From Exiguobacterium sp. SL-9 (lineage in GTDB: Bacteria > Bacillota > Bacilli > Exiguobacteriales > Exiguobacteriaceae): a stretch of DNA of 64,000 nt. The DNA is taken from the NCBI RefSeq assembly GCF_004336985.1, contig NZ_SJUO01000002.1:248001-312000 (forward strand), given 5' to 3'. A program made the translations under genes and the position numbers. This document shows positions 27,850 through 36,004 of this stretch, piece after piece (within the stretch, counting starts at the first letter, position 1; the number at the start of each line of letters is the position of its first letter). The notes under the pieces are model-generated. The model did not search any database. It was not told where the DNA came from and was given only the letters and a program-made list of their open reading frames with translations.

Positions 27850-30225
27850 TTATGCGCGAACTTCCGCACCGTGCGCCGCTTGAACGGCAGTGAGAATCGC
27901 TTCATAGGACGCCGTCACTTCTTCATCTTGAAGCGTACGGGTCGGGTCTTGATACTTGAGCGAGAAGGCGATTGACTTTTCATCGTCTCCTACGTTTTCG
28001 CCGACATACACATCGAACAAGGCGAGATCGATCAAAAGCGGTCCGGCCGCCTGTTTGATCGTCGCTTCGACTTGACCGGCCGGGATGCCCCGCTTCAACA
28101 CGAGCGCCAAGTCGCGTGAAATCGACGGGAAACGTGGCACGTCTTCATAGATAAGCTCGGCTGACTGTTGCAACACGTCCAAGTCGAGCTCGAATACGTA
28201 CACTTCTTTCAAACCGTACGTTTCTTTTGACACGCCCGGATGGACTTGTCCGACGTAACCGATGACACGTCCGTCCACGAGGACGTTCGCAGTCCGGCCC
28301 GGATGCATATCCGCAATCGTCGCCGCCTCATACGTCGCTTCGACACGTAGCGCAGACAAGAGCGTCTCAACGGCTCCTTTGGCGACGAAGTAGTCGACCG
28401 GGACACGTGTGCCTTGTGAACGATGGTCATACCAAAGCCCCGTCAACACGCCGGCGACACGTTCTGTTTCACGTGGCAACGTCTCTCCTTGCTCCACATA
28501 GACGCGTCCTGTCTCATACAATCGCACGTTCGCTTGTTGGCGGGACGTGTTGTATCGTGCCGCTTCTAAGAGACCTGGGACAAGTGACGTTCGGAGCACT
28601 GAGCGCTCTTCGCTCATCGGCATCGCTAAGTTGACTCGACCCGAACCTTCTCCACTGAAGCGTGAGGCGTTCCCGACGCTCGTGAGCGAATACGTGATCG
28701 CTTGCGACAATCCTGCGCCTTGAAGGACACGACGGACACGACGGCGCAACACGTTTTCTTTCGGGAGGTACCCTTTCGAATATGATGCTGGAAGGCTCGA
28801 AGGAAGACTGTCATAGCCATAGAGGCGTGCCACTTCTTCCGTGATATCGGCTGGTAACTCCAAGTCAGGACGGCGTGACGGTACGTGAACCGTCAATGCC
28901 TCGTCTCCAGTCACCTCGAGACCGAGACGCTCTAAAATGCGGACAATCGTCTCTTGCTCGAGGTCCATTCCGAGTCGATGGTTGATATAAGCGACCGAGA
29001 CGTCAATCGTCCGGGCTGCTGACTCTTTGTCCCCAGCGACGACGATGTCGCTAATTGTGCCACCGCTCACTTCGACGATGAGTTCGGCGGCACGGTCGAG
29101 GGCCAATTGCAACCGTTCCGGGTCGACCCCTTTTTCAAAGCGGGCACTCGAATCCGAGCGTAAACCGAGCGTACGGCTCGTCTTACGGACCGATGCCGGT
29201 GCGAAGTAGGCCGACTCGAGGATGATACTCGACGTCGTCGCATCGACTTCGGTGTTCGCTCCACCCATGACGCCAGCGATGGCGACAGGATGCTCGCCGT
29301 CCGTGATGACCATCATCGAGGTATCGAGCGTACGCGTCGCATCGTCGAGCGTAACAATCTCTTCGCCGTCATGTGCTTGACGGACGGCGATTGTCGTCCC
29401 GAGTTTCACCGTATCAAACGCGTGGAGCGGCTGGCCGAGCTCGAGCATGACGTAGTTCGTCACGTCGACGACGTTGTTGATTGGACGTACACCTTCAGCA
29501 ATCAAGACGTTCTTTAACCATTGCGGCGAGTCTTGAATCGTCACATTATCGATGCGCCGTGTCGCATAGTATGGACAGTTGTCTGTCTCGAGACGAACGC
29601 TGACCGTGTTCGGTACATCTGTTGTCACATCTGCCGTCGGTAACGTATACGGCCGCTCGAGAATCGCCGCGACTTCATGGATGATTCCATAGAGGCTCAA
29701 GCAATCCGAGCGGTTCGGCGTCAATCCGAGCTCGATGACTTCGTCGTCAAGATCGAGTAAGCTGATGACGTCCGCACCGACCTCGACCGATTCGCGGAAC
29801 GTGTGAATCCCGTCCTGTTCATCTTCACGAATTTGTTTCTTCTCGAAACCAAGTTCTTCGAGGGAACAAATCATCCCTTGCGACTCGACACCACGAAGTT
29901 TTGCTTTCTTGATTTTGAGTCCGGGGAGACGAGCACCTACCGTCGCCACGATGACGTGTTGACCGGCAGCGACATTCGGTGCGCCACAAACGATTTGGAC
30001 TGGACTCTCGGCACCAATATCGACTGTCGTCACGTTTAACTTGTCTGCCTCCGGATGTTTCTCGCACGAGAGGACATGGCCGACGACGAGTCCCGACATC
30101 CCTTCGGCGCGGCTGACGACGCTCTCGACTTCGATTCCATTTTTCGTAATCAAGTCACCGAGCACTTGCCCGCTCAAATCCGATACATCAATATATTGAT
30201 TCAACCATTTTTTCGATAATAACAT
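27850..30225 (-). CDS. pheT: Phenylalanine-tRNA ligase beta subunit
   Basis: Large subunit of the (alpha-beta)2 enzyme charging tRNA-Phe; it carries the editing and tRNA-binding domains. 791 residues, typical of Bacillales. N-terminal tRNA-binding OB fold (VVGHVLSCEKHPEADKLNV), B3/B4 editing region (about 200-400), B5 domain, core fold, and C-terminal anticodon-binding FDX-ACB domain (PRFPSISRDLALVL). It follows pheS by 12 bases and shares its T-box control. Confidence 0.98.
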   Translation of the reverse strand: MLLSKKWLNQYIDVSDLSGQVLGDLITKNGIEVESVVSRAEGMSGLVVGHVLSCEKHPEADKLNVTTVDIGAESPVQIVCGAPNVAAGQHVIVATVGARLPGLKIKKAKLRGVESQGMICSLEELGFEKKQIREDEQDGIHTFRESVEVGADVISLLDLDDEVIELGLTPNRSDCLSLYGIIHEVAAILERPYTLPTADVTTDVPNTVSVRLETDNCPYYATRRIDNVTIQDSPQWLKNVLIAEGVRPINNVVDVTNYVMLELGQPLHAFDTVKLGTTIAVRQAHDGEEIVTLDDATRTLDTSMMVITDGEHPVAIAGVMGGANTEVDATTSSIILESAYFAPASVRKTSRTLGLRSDSSARFEKGVDPERLQLALDRAAELIVEVSGGTISDIVVAGDKESAARTIDVSVAYINHRLGMDLEQETIVRILERLGLEVTGDEALTVHVPSRRPDLELPADITEEVARLYGYDSLPSSLPASYSKGYLPKENVLRRRVRRVLQGAGLSQAITYSLTSVGNASRFSGEGSGRVNLAMPMSEERSVLRTSLVPGLLEAARYNTSRQQANVRLYETGRVYVEQGETLPRETERVAGVLTGLWYDHRSQGTRVPVDYFVAKGAVETLLSALRVEATYEAATIADMHPGRTANVLVDGRVIGYVGQVHPGVSKETYGLKEVYVFELDLDVLQQSAELIYEDVPRFPSISRDLALVLKRGIPAGQVEATIKQAAGPLLIDLALFDVYVGENVGDDEKSIAFSLKYQDPTRTLQDEEVTASYEAILTAVQAAHGAEVRA

Positions 30226-30237
30226 ATGTGATCCCCC

Positions 30238-31260
30238 TTAGAATTGCTCGATGAAACGTAGATCGTTTGTATAGAAGTGGCGAATATCATCCACCCCATG
30301 TTTTAACATCGCCATCCGTTCGACACCAATCCCGAACGCGAAACCAGACATTTTCGTCGAATCATAGCCAGCCATCTCAAGAACACGTGGATGGACCATC
30401 CCGCCTCCGAGAATCTCAATCCAGCCCGTCCCTTTACAAACGTTGCAGCCTTTACCGCCGCATTTGAAACAAGAGATATCGACTTCGACGGATGGTTCCG
30501 TGAATGGGAAGAAACTCGGACGAAGACGAATTTCGCGCGTCTCACCGAACAATTGTTTAACGAACACTTCGAGCGTACCTTTCAAGTCGGCCATCGAGAT
30601 ATGCTCATCGACGACGAGGCCTTCGATTTGCATGAACTGATGCGAGTGCGTCGCGTCATCCTCGTCGCGGCGGTACACTTTCCCCGGGCAGATGATACGA
30701 ATCGGCTTACCGTCTGCTTGGAGCATCGTCCGCGCCTGAACCGGCGACGTGTGTGTCCGAAGAAGCGTCTCGTCTGTGATATAGAACGAGTCTTGCATGT
30801 CACGTGCCGGATGGTCTTTCGGTAAATTGAGCATCTCAAAATTGTAGAGGTCTGTCTCGACTTCCGGACCTTCAGCAATCGTATAGCCTAGACCGACGAA
30901 CAAATCTTCCATCTCATCGACGATTTGTTGGAGCAAGTGGGTATGACCTGGCAGTGACGTCCGACCTGGGAGCGTGACATCAATCGTCTCAGCCGCGAGC
31001 TTCGCTTCGAGCTCGACTGCCTTCACTTCCTCGATCCGTGCCTCTAACGTGTCTTGGATTGTCGTCCGGACCGTGTTGACGAGTTCACCCACGACTGGTC
31101 GTTCTTCAGGAGACAGTTTCCCCATCCCACGAAGCACCTCGGTCATCGGCCCCTTTTTCCCTAAATATTTGATGCGGACATCGTTCAACTCTTTTTGTGA
31201 CGACGCCGCTTGAATCTCCTGCAGCGCCTCTTGCTGTAATTGTTCTAACTGTTCTTTCAT
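30238..31260 (-). CDS. pheS: Phenylalanine-tRNA ligase alpha subunit
   Basis: Catalytic subunit of PheRS, class II synthetase fold. The N-terminal coiled coil (residues 1-85) binds tRNA. Catalytic motifs: [14 protein letters not shown], motif 2 around [21 protein letters not shown], and motif 3 [14 protein letters not shown] Cys-rich segment [17 protein letters not shown] is normal in Firmicutes PheS. 340 residues. AGGAGGAAATAAGG lies before the ATG. Controlled by the Phe T-box immediately upstream. Confidence 0.98.
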   Translation of the reverse strand: MKEQLEQLQQEALQEIQAASSQKELNDVRIKYLGKKGPMTEVLRGMGKLSPEERPVVGELVNTVRTTIQDTLEARIEEVKAVELEAKLAAETIDVTLPGRTSLPGHTHLLQQIVDEMEDLFVGLGYTIAEGPEVETDLYNFEMLNLPKDHPARDMQDSFYITDETLLRTHTSPVQARTMLQADGKPIRIICPGKVYRRDEDDATHSHQFMQIEGLVVDEHISMADLKGTLEVFVKQLFGETREIRLRPSFFPFTEPSVEVDISCFKCGGKGCNVCKGTGWIEILGGGMVHPRVLEMAGYDSTKMSGFAFGIGVERMAMLKHGVDDIRHFYTNDLRFIEQF

Positions 31261-31278
31261 CCTTATTTCCTCCTCTAC

Positions 31279-31505
31279 AAAAAAAGTCCCTCCAGTCGAT
31301 GACTGAAGGGACGAATAATCGCGGTACCACCCTACTTGGCCGAAATCGGCCCACTTGAGAGCATCGGTATCGGGATGCTACCCCGGTGTTGTCTCCAACA
31401 CGACTCGAGAGTGAATTCGGCGCCGACCAAGGCATCGGCTCGCAGTCTCGGCCCATGCTCCCTGTACTCGTTCGGTAGTTCGCGTACTATGCTCTTTCAA
31501 CGTCT
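31279..31505 (-). promoter_or_regulatory. T-box riboswitch of pheST (tRNA-Phe sensing)
   Basis: The 300-base gap between pheS and rlmP is a T-box leader. The T-box sequence AGGGTGGTACCGCG lies at 31320-31333 (minus strand), followed by the terminator stem 31286-31297 / 31301-31312 with seven T. In stem I, a UUC triplet (31413-31415), preceded by GAA and followed by A, is the expected Phe specifier. AGTA-type motifs lie further 5'. Uncharged tRNA-Phe would favour the antiterminator. Confidence 0.93.
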
Positions 31506-31530
31506 ATTCGATATGTTGTTCGATGTTATA

Positions 31531-31559
31531 AACCTATCACGATTCAGCGGGGCTGACAA
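31531..31559 (-). promoter_or_regulatory. Candidate pheST promoter
   Basis: TTGTCA (31554-31559) and TAGGTT (31531-31536) on the minus strand, 17 bases apart, just upstream of the T-box leader. Confidence 0.5.
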
Positions 31560-31561
31560 GA

Positions 31562-32308
31562 TTATTGTAATGCGATCCGATACATGAGGATGCCGGCCGC
31601 GACAGCTGCGTTCAACGATTCAGCATCGCCGAGAACCGGGATATGGACACGGGTGTCGCATAGGTCGAGCACGTCGTTGTGGACGCCTTGGGCCTCGTTG
31701 CCGATGACGAGCGCGACTTTATCCTTAAAATCGACTTGTTCGTATGACGTCGCTTTTGCGAGCGCGGTTCCATACACATGGAACCCTTCGCTCTTCAATT
31801 CCGGCAACGTCTCGAGCAAGTCGACCGCGCGCACGTTCACGTGGAAGAGCGAACCTTGTGTCGCTCGGACGACTTTGGCATTGAACGGGTCGACCGTCCC
31901 TTTGCCGAGGAGGACCGTGTCAAATCCGGCCGCGTCCGCCGTGCGAATCATCGTTCCAAGGTTACCCGGGTCTTGAATCCGGTCGAGGACAAGCACATGC
32001 TTCATCTTCCGTTCAACGGGAGCCATCTTGACGACCGCGAAGACACCTTGCGTCTTCTCCGTTTCAGATAACAGGTCGGCCACATGGTCCGATAGTTCGA
32101 GGACAGGCATCTCATCGAGACGCCACGAACCTTTCGGAGAATACGATTCGCCCATAATCAGCTGAACGAGTCGTCCGGCGCGAATCGCCTCATCGACCAA
32201 ATGCTCGCCTTCGACTAAAAATTGTCCGGACTCTTGTCTGCCTTTTTTCGTCATCAATCGCTTTAAGCGTTTGATCGTCTCACTTTTCGTAGACGTGATT
32301 TTCGTCAT
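31562..32308 (-). CDS. rlmP: 23S rRNA 2'-O-methyltransferase RlmP (YsgA, SpoU family)
   Basis: SPOUT-family RNA 2'-O-ribose methyltransferase. The N-terminal substrate-binding domain contains GQFLVEGEHLVDEAI; the knotted catalytic domain has VLDRIQDPGNLGTMIRTADAAGFD, ALVIGNEAQGV and IPVLGDAESLNAAVAAGI, the three SpoU motifs. The Bacillus subtilis homologue beside pheS, YsgA, is reported to form Gm2553 in the 23S rRNA A-loop; I transfer that by position and similarity. 248 residues. The spore gene sspI that neighbours it in Bacillus is missing. Confidence 0.85.
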   Translation of the reverse strand: MTKITSTKSETIKRLKRLMTKKGRQESGQFLVEGEHLVDEAIRAGRLVQLIMGESYSPKGSWRLDEMPVLELSDHVADLLSETEKTQGVFAVVKMAPVERKMKHVLVLDRIQDPGNLGTMIRTADAAGFDTVLLGKGTVDPFNAKVVRATQGSLFHVNVRAVDLLETLPELKSEGFHVYGTALAKATSYEQVDFKDKVALVIGNEAQGVHNDVLDLCDTRVHIPVLGDAESLNAAVAAGILMYRIALQ

Positions 32309-32309
32309 A

Positions 32310-33389
32310 TTATCCCTCTTTCAACCATTGAACCGTTTCATGGTCAAGTCGTTTCGTGAGCGCTACGACCAAATCGACGGCTGCTTCATAATCTGCTTTG
32401 TGAATGATTGAGACATTCGTATGCAAATAACGGACCGGTACCGTGAGTGCGACGGCCGGCATCCCGACTCCAGACAAATGGAAGCGGCCTGCGTCCGTTC
32501 CGCCGCCCGGCGTCAAATCCAATTGGTACTTGATGTCGTTCTCTTTCGCCACTTCGACGATTAAATCGATGAGGCGTGGGTTCGTGATGGTCGTCGCATC
32601 GAAGAAGATGACTTGAACGCCTTCCCCGAGTTTCGACAATCCTTCTGCCGGTGTCATCCCTGGTGTATCTCCAGGAATACCTGTATCGACGGCGATGGCG
32701 ACGTCCGGTTTGATCAAGTTAGCGGCCGTGACGGCACCGCGTAACCCGACTTCCTCTTGAACTGTCGCACCTGTGAAGACGACTCCTGGTGCGGCATCGT
32801 CTTTCAAGCGTTTTGCCGCTTCGATGGCTATGGCACAACCGATTCGGTTATCCCACGCTTTCGCCATCAAGAAATCTTCATTTTTCATGATTGTGAATTC
32901 ACAGTGCGGGACGACCGTATCGCCCGGGCGAATGCCCCACTCCGCGACTTGATCTTTCGACGTCGCACCAATATCGAGGAACATATCTTTAATCTCGACA
33001 GGTTTCTTGCGCGCCTCGAGCGGAAGCACGTGCGGCGGTTTCGCTCCGATGACACCAGGGATTTTTTCGCCTGAGCGTGTGACGACGTCCATGCGTTGCG
33101 CGAGCAATACTTGGTTCCACCAGCCACCGAGCGCTTGGAAACGTAAGAAGCCACCTTCTTCGATTCGTGTCACCATGAAGCCGACTTCATCCATATGGCC
33201 AGCAATCATGACACGTGGGCCGTCTGCCTTGCCCGTCACTCGTCCGAACAGACTGCCTAGTCCGTCTTGTTCGAACGCTTCGACGTGTGGTTCTAAATAC
33301 TCACGCATGAGTGAGCGGACTTCTCCTTCATTTCCAGGGACACCTGTGGCATCCGTCAAGCGTTTCAACATATGTAATGATTCGTTCAT
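32310..33389 (-). CDS. ysdC: M42 family metallopeptidase (glutamyl aminopeptidase-like, YsdC)
   Basis: Cytoplasmic dinuclear metal aminopeptidase that trims short peptides and forms dodecameric shells in known relatives. Metal and catalytic motifs: IAGHMDEVGFM, the AWDNRIGCAIAIE loop, TVQEEVGLRGA, VDTGIPGDTPG, and a late histidine in RYLHTNVSIIH. 359 residues from the ATG at 33389, which has AAGGAG upstream; a longer frame from 33407 overlaps this ribosome site. It is separated by one base from rlmP and lies in the same order as ysdC in Bacillus. Confidence 0.92.
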   Translation of the reverse strand: MNESLHMLKRLTDATGVPGNEGEVRSLMREYLEPHVEAFEQDGLGSLFGRVTGKADGPRVMIAGHMDEVGFMVTRIEEGGFLRFQALGGWWNQVLLAQRMDVVTRSGEKIPGVIGAKPPHVLPLEARKKPVEIKDMFLDIGATSKDQVAEWGIRPGDTVVPHCEFTIMKNEDFLMAKAWDNRIGCAIAIEAAKRLKDDAAPGVVFTGATVQEEVGLRGAVTAANLIKPDVAIAVDTGIPGDTPGMTPAEGLSKLGEGVQVIFFDATTITNPRLIDLIVEVAKENDIKYQLDLTPGGGTDAGRFHLSGVGMPAVALTVPVRYLHTNVSIIHKADYEAAVDLVVALTKRLDHETVQWLKEG

Positions 33390-33412
33390 GGGGCATCGCT
33401 CCTTCACTTCGA

Positions 33413-33895
33413 TTAGTAACCTTGATTTTGTCGCTCATGGTTCTTTTCATTTTTCGCCATATACGCCATGACCATCAACTCTTCATTGATGCCGAGCGTA
33501 TAGCCAAGTTCGAGATAAGCCGCCATCAGCGTCTCGTACATCGGTTCCGTCTTCGACAAACCAAAGTTCGTCACTTTGCGGAACACGTCTAAAAAAGCGT
33601 CAGTCGCGTCAAGATACGAGCTACCAGCCGGGAACGAATCACGTTCATACCCGAGGGCAAGACCGAGCGACAATAAGAAATGAATGCCGTCGACATACTC
33701 TTCTAAGATCACGTCTTGAGGCGACGGGCCCTTCGTTGACCAAAATTTAAAACTACGGGTCTCATTGGCGAGTTCACCAAGCTCGACGAGCAAAGCAAGC
33801 AAACGCTCATCAAATTGGTTCCCGGATAGTTGATGTTCTTCTTTGATCCGCTCATCTAATTCACGTTGCCGATCAAACAATGTTGTCCAGTTCAC
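33413..33895 (-). CDS. Dimeric all-alpha dUTP diphosphatase
   Basis: A 160-residue protein of the dimeric dUTPase (all-alpha NTP pyrophosphatase, dUTPase_2) family, which turns dUTP into dUMP and PPi and so limits uracil in DNA. Metal-binding acidic motifs: LLVELGELANETRSFKFW and ILEEYVDGIHFLLSLGL, matching the ExxE and ExxD patterns of the family. It starts at GTG (33895) behind GAGGAG. Chromosomal copies of this type occur in several Bacillales, so it need not be phage-derived. Confidence 0.88.
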   Translation of the reverse strand: MNWTTLFDRQRELDERIKEEHQLSGNQFDERLLALLVELGELANETRSFKFWSTKGPSPQDVILEEYVDGIHFLLSLGLALGYERDSFPAGSSYLDATDAFLDVFRKVTNFGLSKTEPMYETLMAAYLELGYTLGINEELMVMAYMAKNEKNHERQNQGY

Positions 33896-33918
33896 CGGTT
33901 GCTCCTCCTATTCTCCAT

Positions 33919-34173
33919 TCAAAGCAGTACTAAAATCATTAAAGACCAGCCGACTGCCAAAATCAATACTTGTATTTGAACACGTTTTGGGGCATGAACC
34001 GCCTTTTTACGCGTCAAATGAAGCCCGAACAAAGCACCGATGGCACCGCCGGCATAAGCATACAAGACGTTGAAATCACCTTCTCCGAGCGTGTAGCGTT
34101 TCGCCTGCAAATAGGTATAGACGTTCAAGACGATGAGTGCCAGCGCGACAATGGCTAAGACTGATTGATCCAT
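33919..34173 (-). CDS. ysdA: DUF1294 membrane protein (YsdA)
   Basis: An 84-residue integral membrane protein with three predicted helices (LAIVALALIVLNVYTYL, VLYAYAGGAIGALFGLHL, VLILAVGWSLMILVLL) and the DUF1294 signature FGLHLTRKKAVH. Function unknown. AAGGAGGACGT lies before the ATG. It follows rplT as in Bacillus subtilis, beyond the rplT terminator. Confidence 0.85.
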   Translation of the reverse strand: MDQSVLAIVALALIVLNVYTYLQAKRYTLGEGDFNVLYAYAGGAIGALFGLHLTRKKAVHAPKRVQIQVLILAVGWSLMILVLL

Positions 34174-34211
34174 GGGACGTCCTCCTTATCTTAAGTCTAA
34201 GGAATTTATCA

Positions 34212-34246
34212 GAAAAAAGAAAGCGCCGAGATAAGGTCTCGGCGCT
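34212..34246 (-). terminator. Terminator of infC-rpmI-rplT
   Basis: 10-bp perfect stem (34222-34231 with 34237-34246), five-base loop, then TTCTTTTTT on the minus strand. Confidence 0.9.
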
Positions 34247-34259
34247 GTCGATTGAACGA

Positions 34260-34619
34260 TTACGCGTTCAATTTTGATTTAGCTGTATCAGCAAGTGACG
34301 CGAATGCTTGTGCATCTGTCACAGCAAGCTCAGCAAGCATCTTACGGTTGATGTCGATCCCTGCGAGCTTGAGGCCGTGCATCATACGGCTGTATGAAAG
34401 ACCGTTTGTGCGTGCTGCCGCATTGATACGTGTGATCCAAAGACGACGGAAATCACGTTTCTTTTGACGACGGTCACGGTAAGCGTACATGAGTGACTTC
34501 ATGACTTGTTGTTTTGCTACTTTAAATAGAATGTGTTTCGAGCCAAAATAACCTTTGGCAAGCTTGATTTGCTTTTTACGACGTTGACGAGTCGTATAAC
34601 CGCCTTTTACGCGTGGCAT
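34260..34619 (-). CDS. rplT: 50S ribosomal protein L20
   Basis: Early-assembly 23S rRNA-binding protein, 119 residues. [20 protein letters not shown] and [18 protein letters not shown] are the family signatures; the basic N-terminal tail is intact. In Bacillus, L20 represses its own operon by acting on the infC leader, and the leader seen here is built the same way. Third gene of infC-rpmI-rplT. Confidence 0.98.
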   Translation of the reverse strand: MPRVKGGYTTRQRRKKQIKLAKGYFGSKHILFKVAKQQVMKSLMYAYRDRRQKKRDFRRLWITRINAAARTNGLSYSRMMHGLKLAGIDINRKMLAELAVTDAQAFASLADTAKSKLNA

Positions 34620-34647
34620 ATGGTTTCCCTCCTAAATTCTTTCTGTA

Positions 34648-34842
34648 TTACTTCGCGATCATGTTGCGAATGCGTTTGAAGTCTCCAGCTGAGACGATAG
34701 CACCTTTACGGAGCTTACGTTTCGCTTTAGTCGATTTGTTACCAAACAAGTGACTTGTGTAAGCGTGTGAACGCTTGAGTTTACCTGATGCAGTACGTTT
34801 GAAACGTTTAGAAGCACCACGGTGCGATTTCATTTTCGGCAT
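34648..34842 (-). CDS. rpmI: 50S ribosomal protein L35
   Basis: A 64-residue very basic protein of the large subunit. [24 protein letters not shown] is the family start (here split as seen: [14 protein letters not shown] then [10 protein letters not shown]). GGGGAGGAAATAC precedes the ATG. Second gene of the infC operon. Confidence 0.97.
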   Translation of the reverse strand: MPKMKSHRGASKRFKRTASGKLKRSHAYTSHLFGNKSTKAKRKLRKGAIVSAGDFKRIRNMIAK

Positions 34843-34872
34843 GAGTATTTCCTCCCCACTATGACTCGATGA

Positions 34873-35388
34873 TTAATCTTCTTTCTTCGGAGCCAGCACT
34901 AAGAACATGCTGCGTCCTTCCATCTTCGGCTTTTGCTCAACTGTTGCCAAGTCGGCACATTCCGCCGCCAATTTTTCCATGACGCGTCGGCCGATTTCCG
35001 AGTGTGTGATGGCGCGTCCGCGGAAACGGATCGACGCTTTCACTTTGTTACCATTTTCAAGGAATTTGCGAGCGTTACGCAATTTCGTTTGGAAATCGTT
35101 TTCCTCGATTGTCGGGCTGAGGCGCACTTCTTTCAATTGGATGACTTTTTGGTTTTTACGCGCTTCTTTCTCCTTTTTCTGGAGTTCGAAACGGTATTTC
35201 CCGTAGTCCATGATTTTAGCGACCGGTGGGTTAGCTTTGTCGGCGACCAAGACGAGATCGAGTTCAGCCTCTTCTGCTAAACGTAATGCTTCATTACGCG
35301 ATTGCACACCGAGTTGTGCACCGTCCGCTCCAATTAAGCGAACTTCACGGGCACGAATGTTTTCGTTGATAAAGAGCTCTTTGCTAAT
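34873..35388 (-). CDS. infC: Translation initiation factor IF-3, AUU start
   Basis: IF-3 keeps 30S and 50S apart and checks the initiator codon. N-domain [14 protein letters not shown], linker [22 protein letters not shown]-domain beginning [20 protein letters not shown] start it at ATT (35388): GGAGGTG (35395-35401) lies six bases upstream, giving 171 residues that align with Bacillus IF-3 ([13 protein letters not shown]). The ATG at 35403 is upstream of and overlaps this ribosome site and has none of its own. Non-AUG starts are known for infC and allow autoregulation by IF-3. A hairpin at 35403-35418 abuts the ribosome site. Confidence 0.93.
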   Translation of the reverse strand: MSKELFINENIRAREVRLIGADGAQLGVQSRNEALRLAEEAELDLVLVADKANPPVAKIMDYGKYRFELQKKEKEARKNQKVIQLKEVRLSPTIEENDFQTKLRNARKFLENGNKVKASIRFRGRAITHSEIGRRVMEKLAAECADLATVEQKPKMEGRSMFLVLAPKKED

Positions 35389-35402
35389 GGTTAGCACCTC
35401 CA

Positions 35403-35601
35403 TCGTGCGGTTGCACGAGTTTTAGATTGATAAGACAACATGGCAATAAAAAAAGCGTCGGCAGTTTCCCGCCCACACATCATTTCGGAGACAGCAGAGA
35501 CCAAGGCTCGACTGCTTCACGTACATGATGGACCTGACCGAATCTGTTCGGACGAGGTGAGAAGCGGGCGCTTCTGCTTTGTTGTATTTAATCACTATGT
35601 C
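35403..35601 (-). promoter_or_regulatory. infC leader (L20-type autoregulatory leader)
   Basis: The 340-base gap between infC and the next gene holds a long leader. It contains a terminator (35447-35478), a GC-rich hairpin 35403-35418 next to the infC ribosome site, and a long-range pairing option of GCAGT (35510-35514 region) with ACTGC in the terminator arm. In Bacillus subtilis, L20 binds such a leader to cause premature termination. The family assignment rests on position and architecture. Confidence 0.7.
35447..35478 (-). terminator. Attenuator terminator in the infC leader
   Basis: Minus-strand stem GTGTGGGCGG / CTGCCGACGC with GAAA loop (one mismatch, two wobbles) followed by seven T, about 45 bases before the infC coding start. 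Confidence 0.75.
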
Positions 35602-35631
35602 ATCTTAACACCAATAGGATTAAGATGTCAA
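35602..35631 (-). promoter_or_regulatory. infC operon promoter
   Basis: TTGACA (35626-35631) and TAAGAT (35602-35607) on the minus strand, 18-base spacing. Confidence 0.8.
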
Positions 35632-35741
35632 GAATTCGCGCATGAATAATTGGTAGCTCACACTTTTATGATGATAACAGTCATTTCGCTGTTTCGCAAT
35701 ACCTTTTCCAAGGGAATAAAATAAAAAAGGAGGGATGGACC

Positions 35742-35951
35742 GTGTCTTGGAGAAAGCAAGTGAAAGACGACCATGATTATCACGACCAAATCAAACACAT
35801 CGTTCAAGAGACGATGCGCCACCATGAGGTGAGTGATGCCAAGCTCGAAGCGATTTTGACGGACTTATTAGAAGAAATGAACCGAATCACATTGAAGATT
35901 GTCGACGACCATGAGTCCGCTCGCGACTATATCCATAAACGATGGTATTGA
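35742..35951 (+). CDS. Small charged hypothetical protein
   Basis: A 69-residue protein with GTG start behind AAAAAGGAGGG. It is rich in Asp, His, Lys and Glu (KDDHDYHDQIKHIVQETMRHH) and looks helical; no membrane helix or signal. I do not recognise the family. It is expressed divergently from infC, and its last codons lie within a long perfect inverted repeat (35942-35983). The good ribosome site and codon use suggest it is real. Confidence 0.65.
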   Translation: MSWRKQVKDDHDYHDQIKHIVQETMRHHEVSDAKLEAILTDLLEEMNRITLKIVDDHESARDYIHKRWY

Positions 35952-35983
35952 AAAAAGGGCGCTCGCCCTTTTTTCAATACCAT
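35942..35983. terminator. Bidirectional terminator formed by a 20-bp perfect inverted repeat
   Basis: Arms 35942-35961 and 35964-35983 are perfectly complementary, separated by two bases, with A6 and T6 runs inside. It serves the 69-codon gene and the convergent DUF1002 gene, and includes the stop codon of the former. Confidence 0.85.
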
Positions 35984-36004
35984 TTGTCACGTGGTCAACG
36001 TCGA

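Noticed and set aside
33413-33895. Prophage remnant suggested by the dimeric dUTPase
   Set aside because: No other phage genes, integrase or att repeats are nearby, and the surrounding order is core Bacillales.
35389-35403. ATG start for infC at 35403
   Set aside because: It overlaps the ribosome binding sequence and would add residues not found in known Bacillus-type IF-3.
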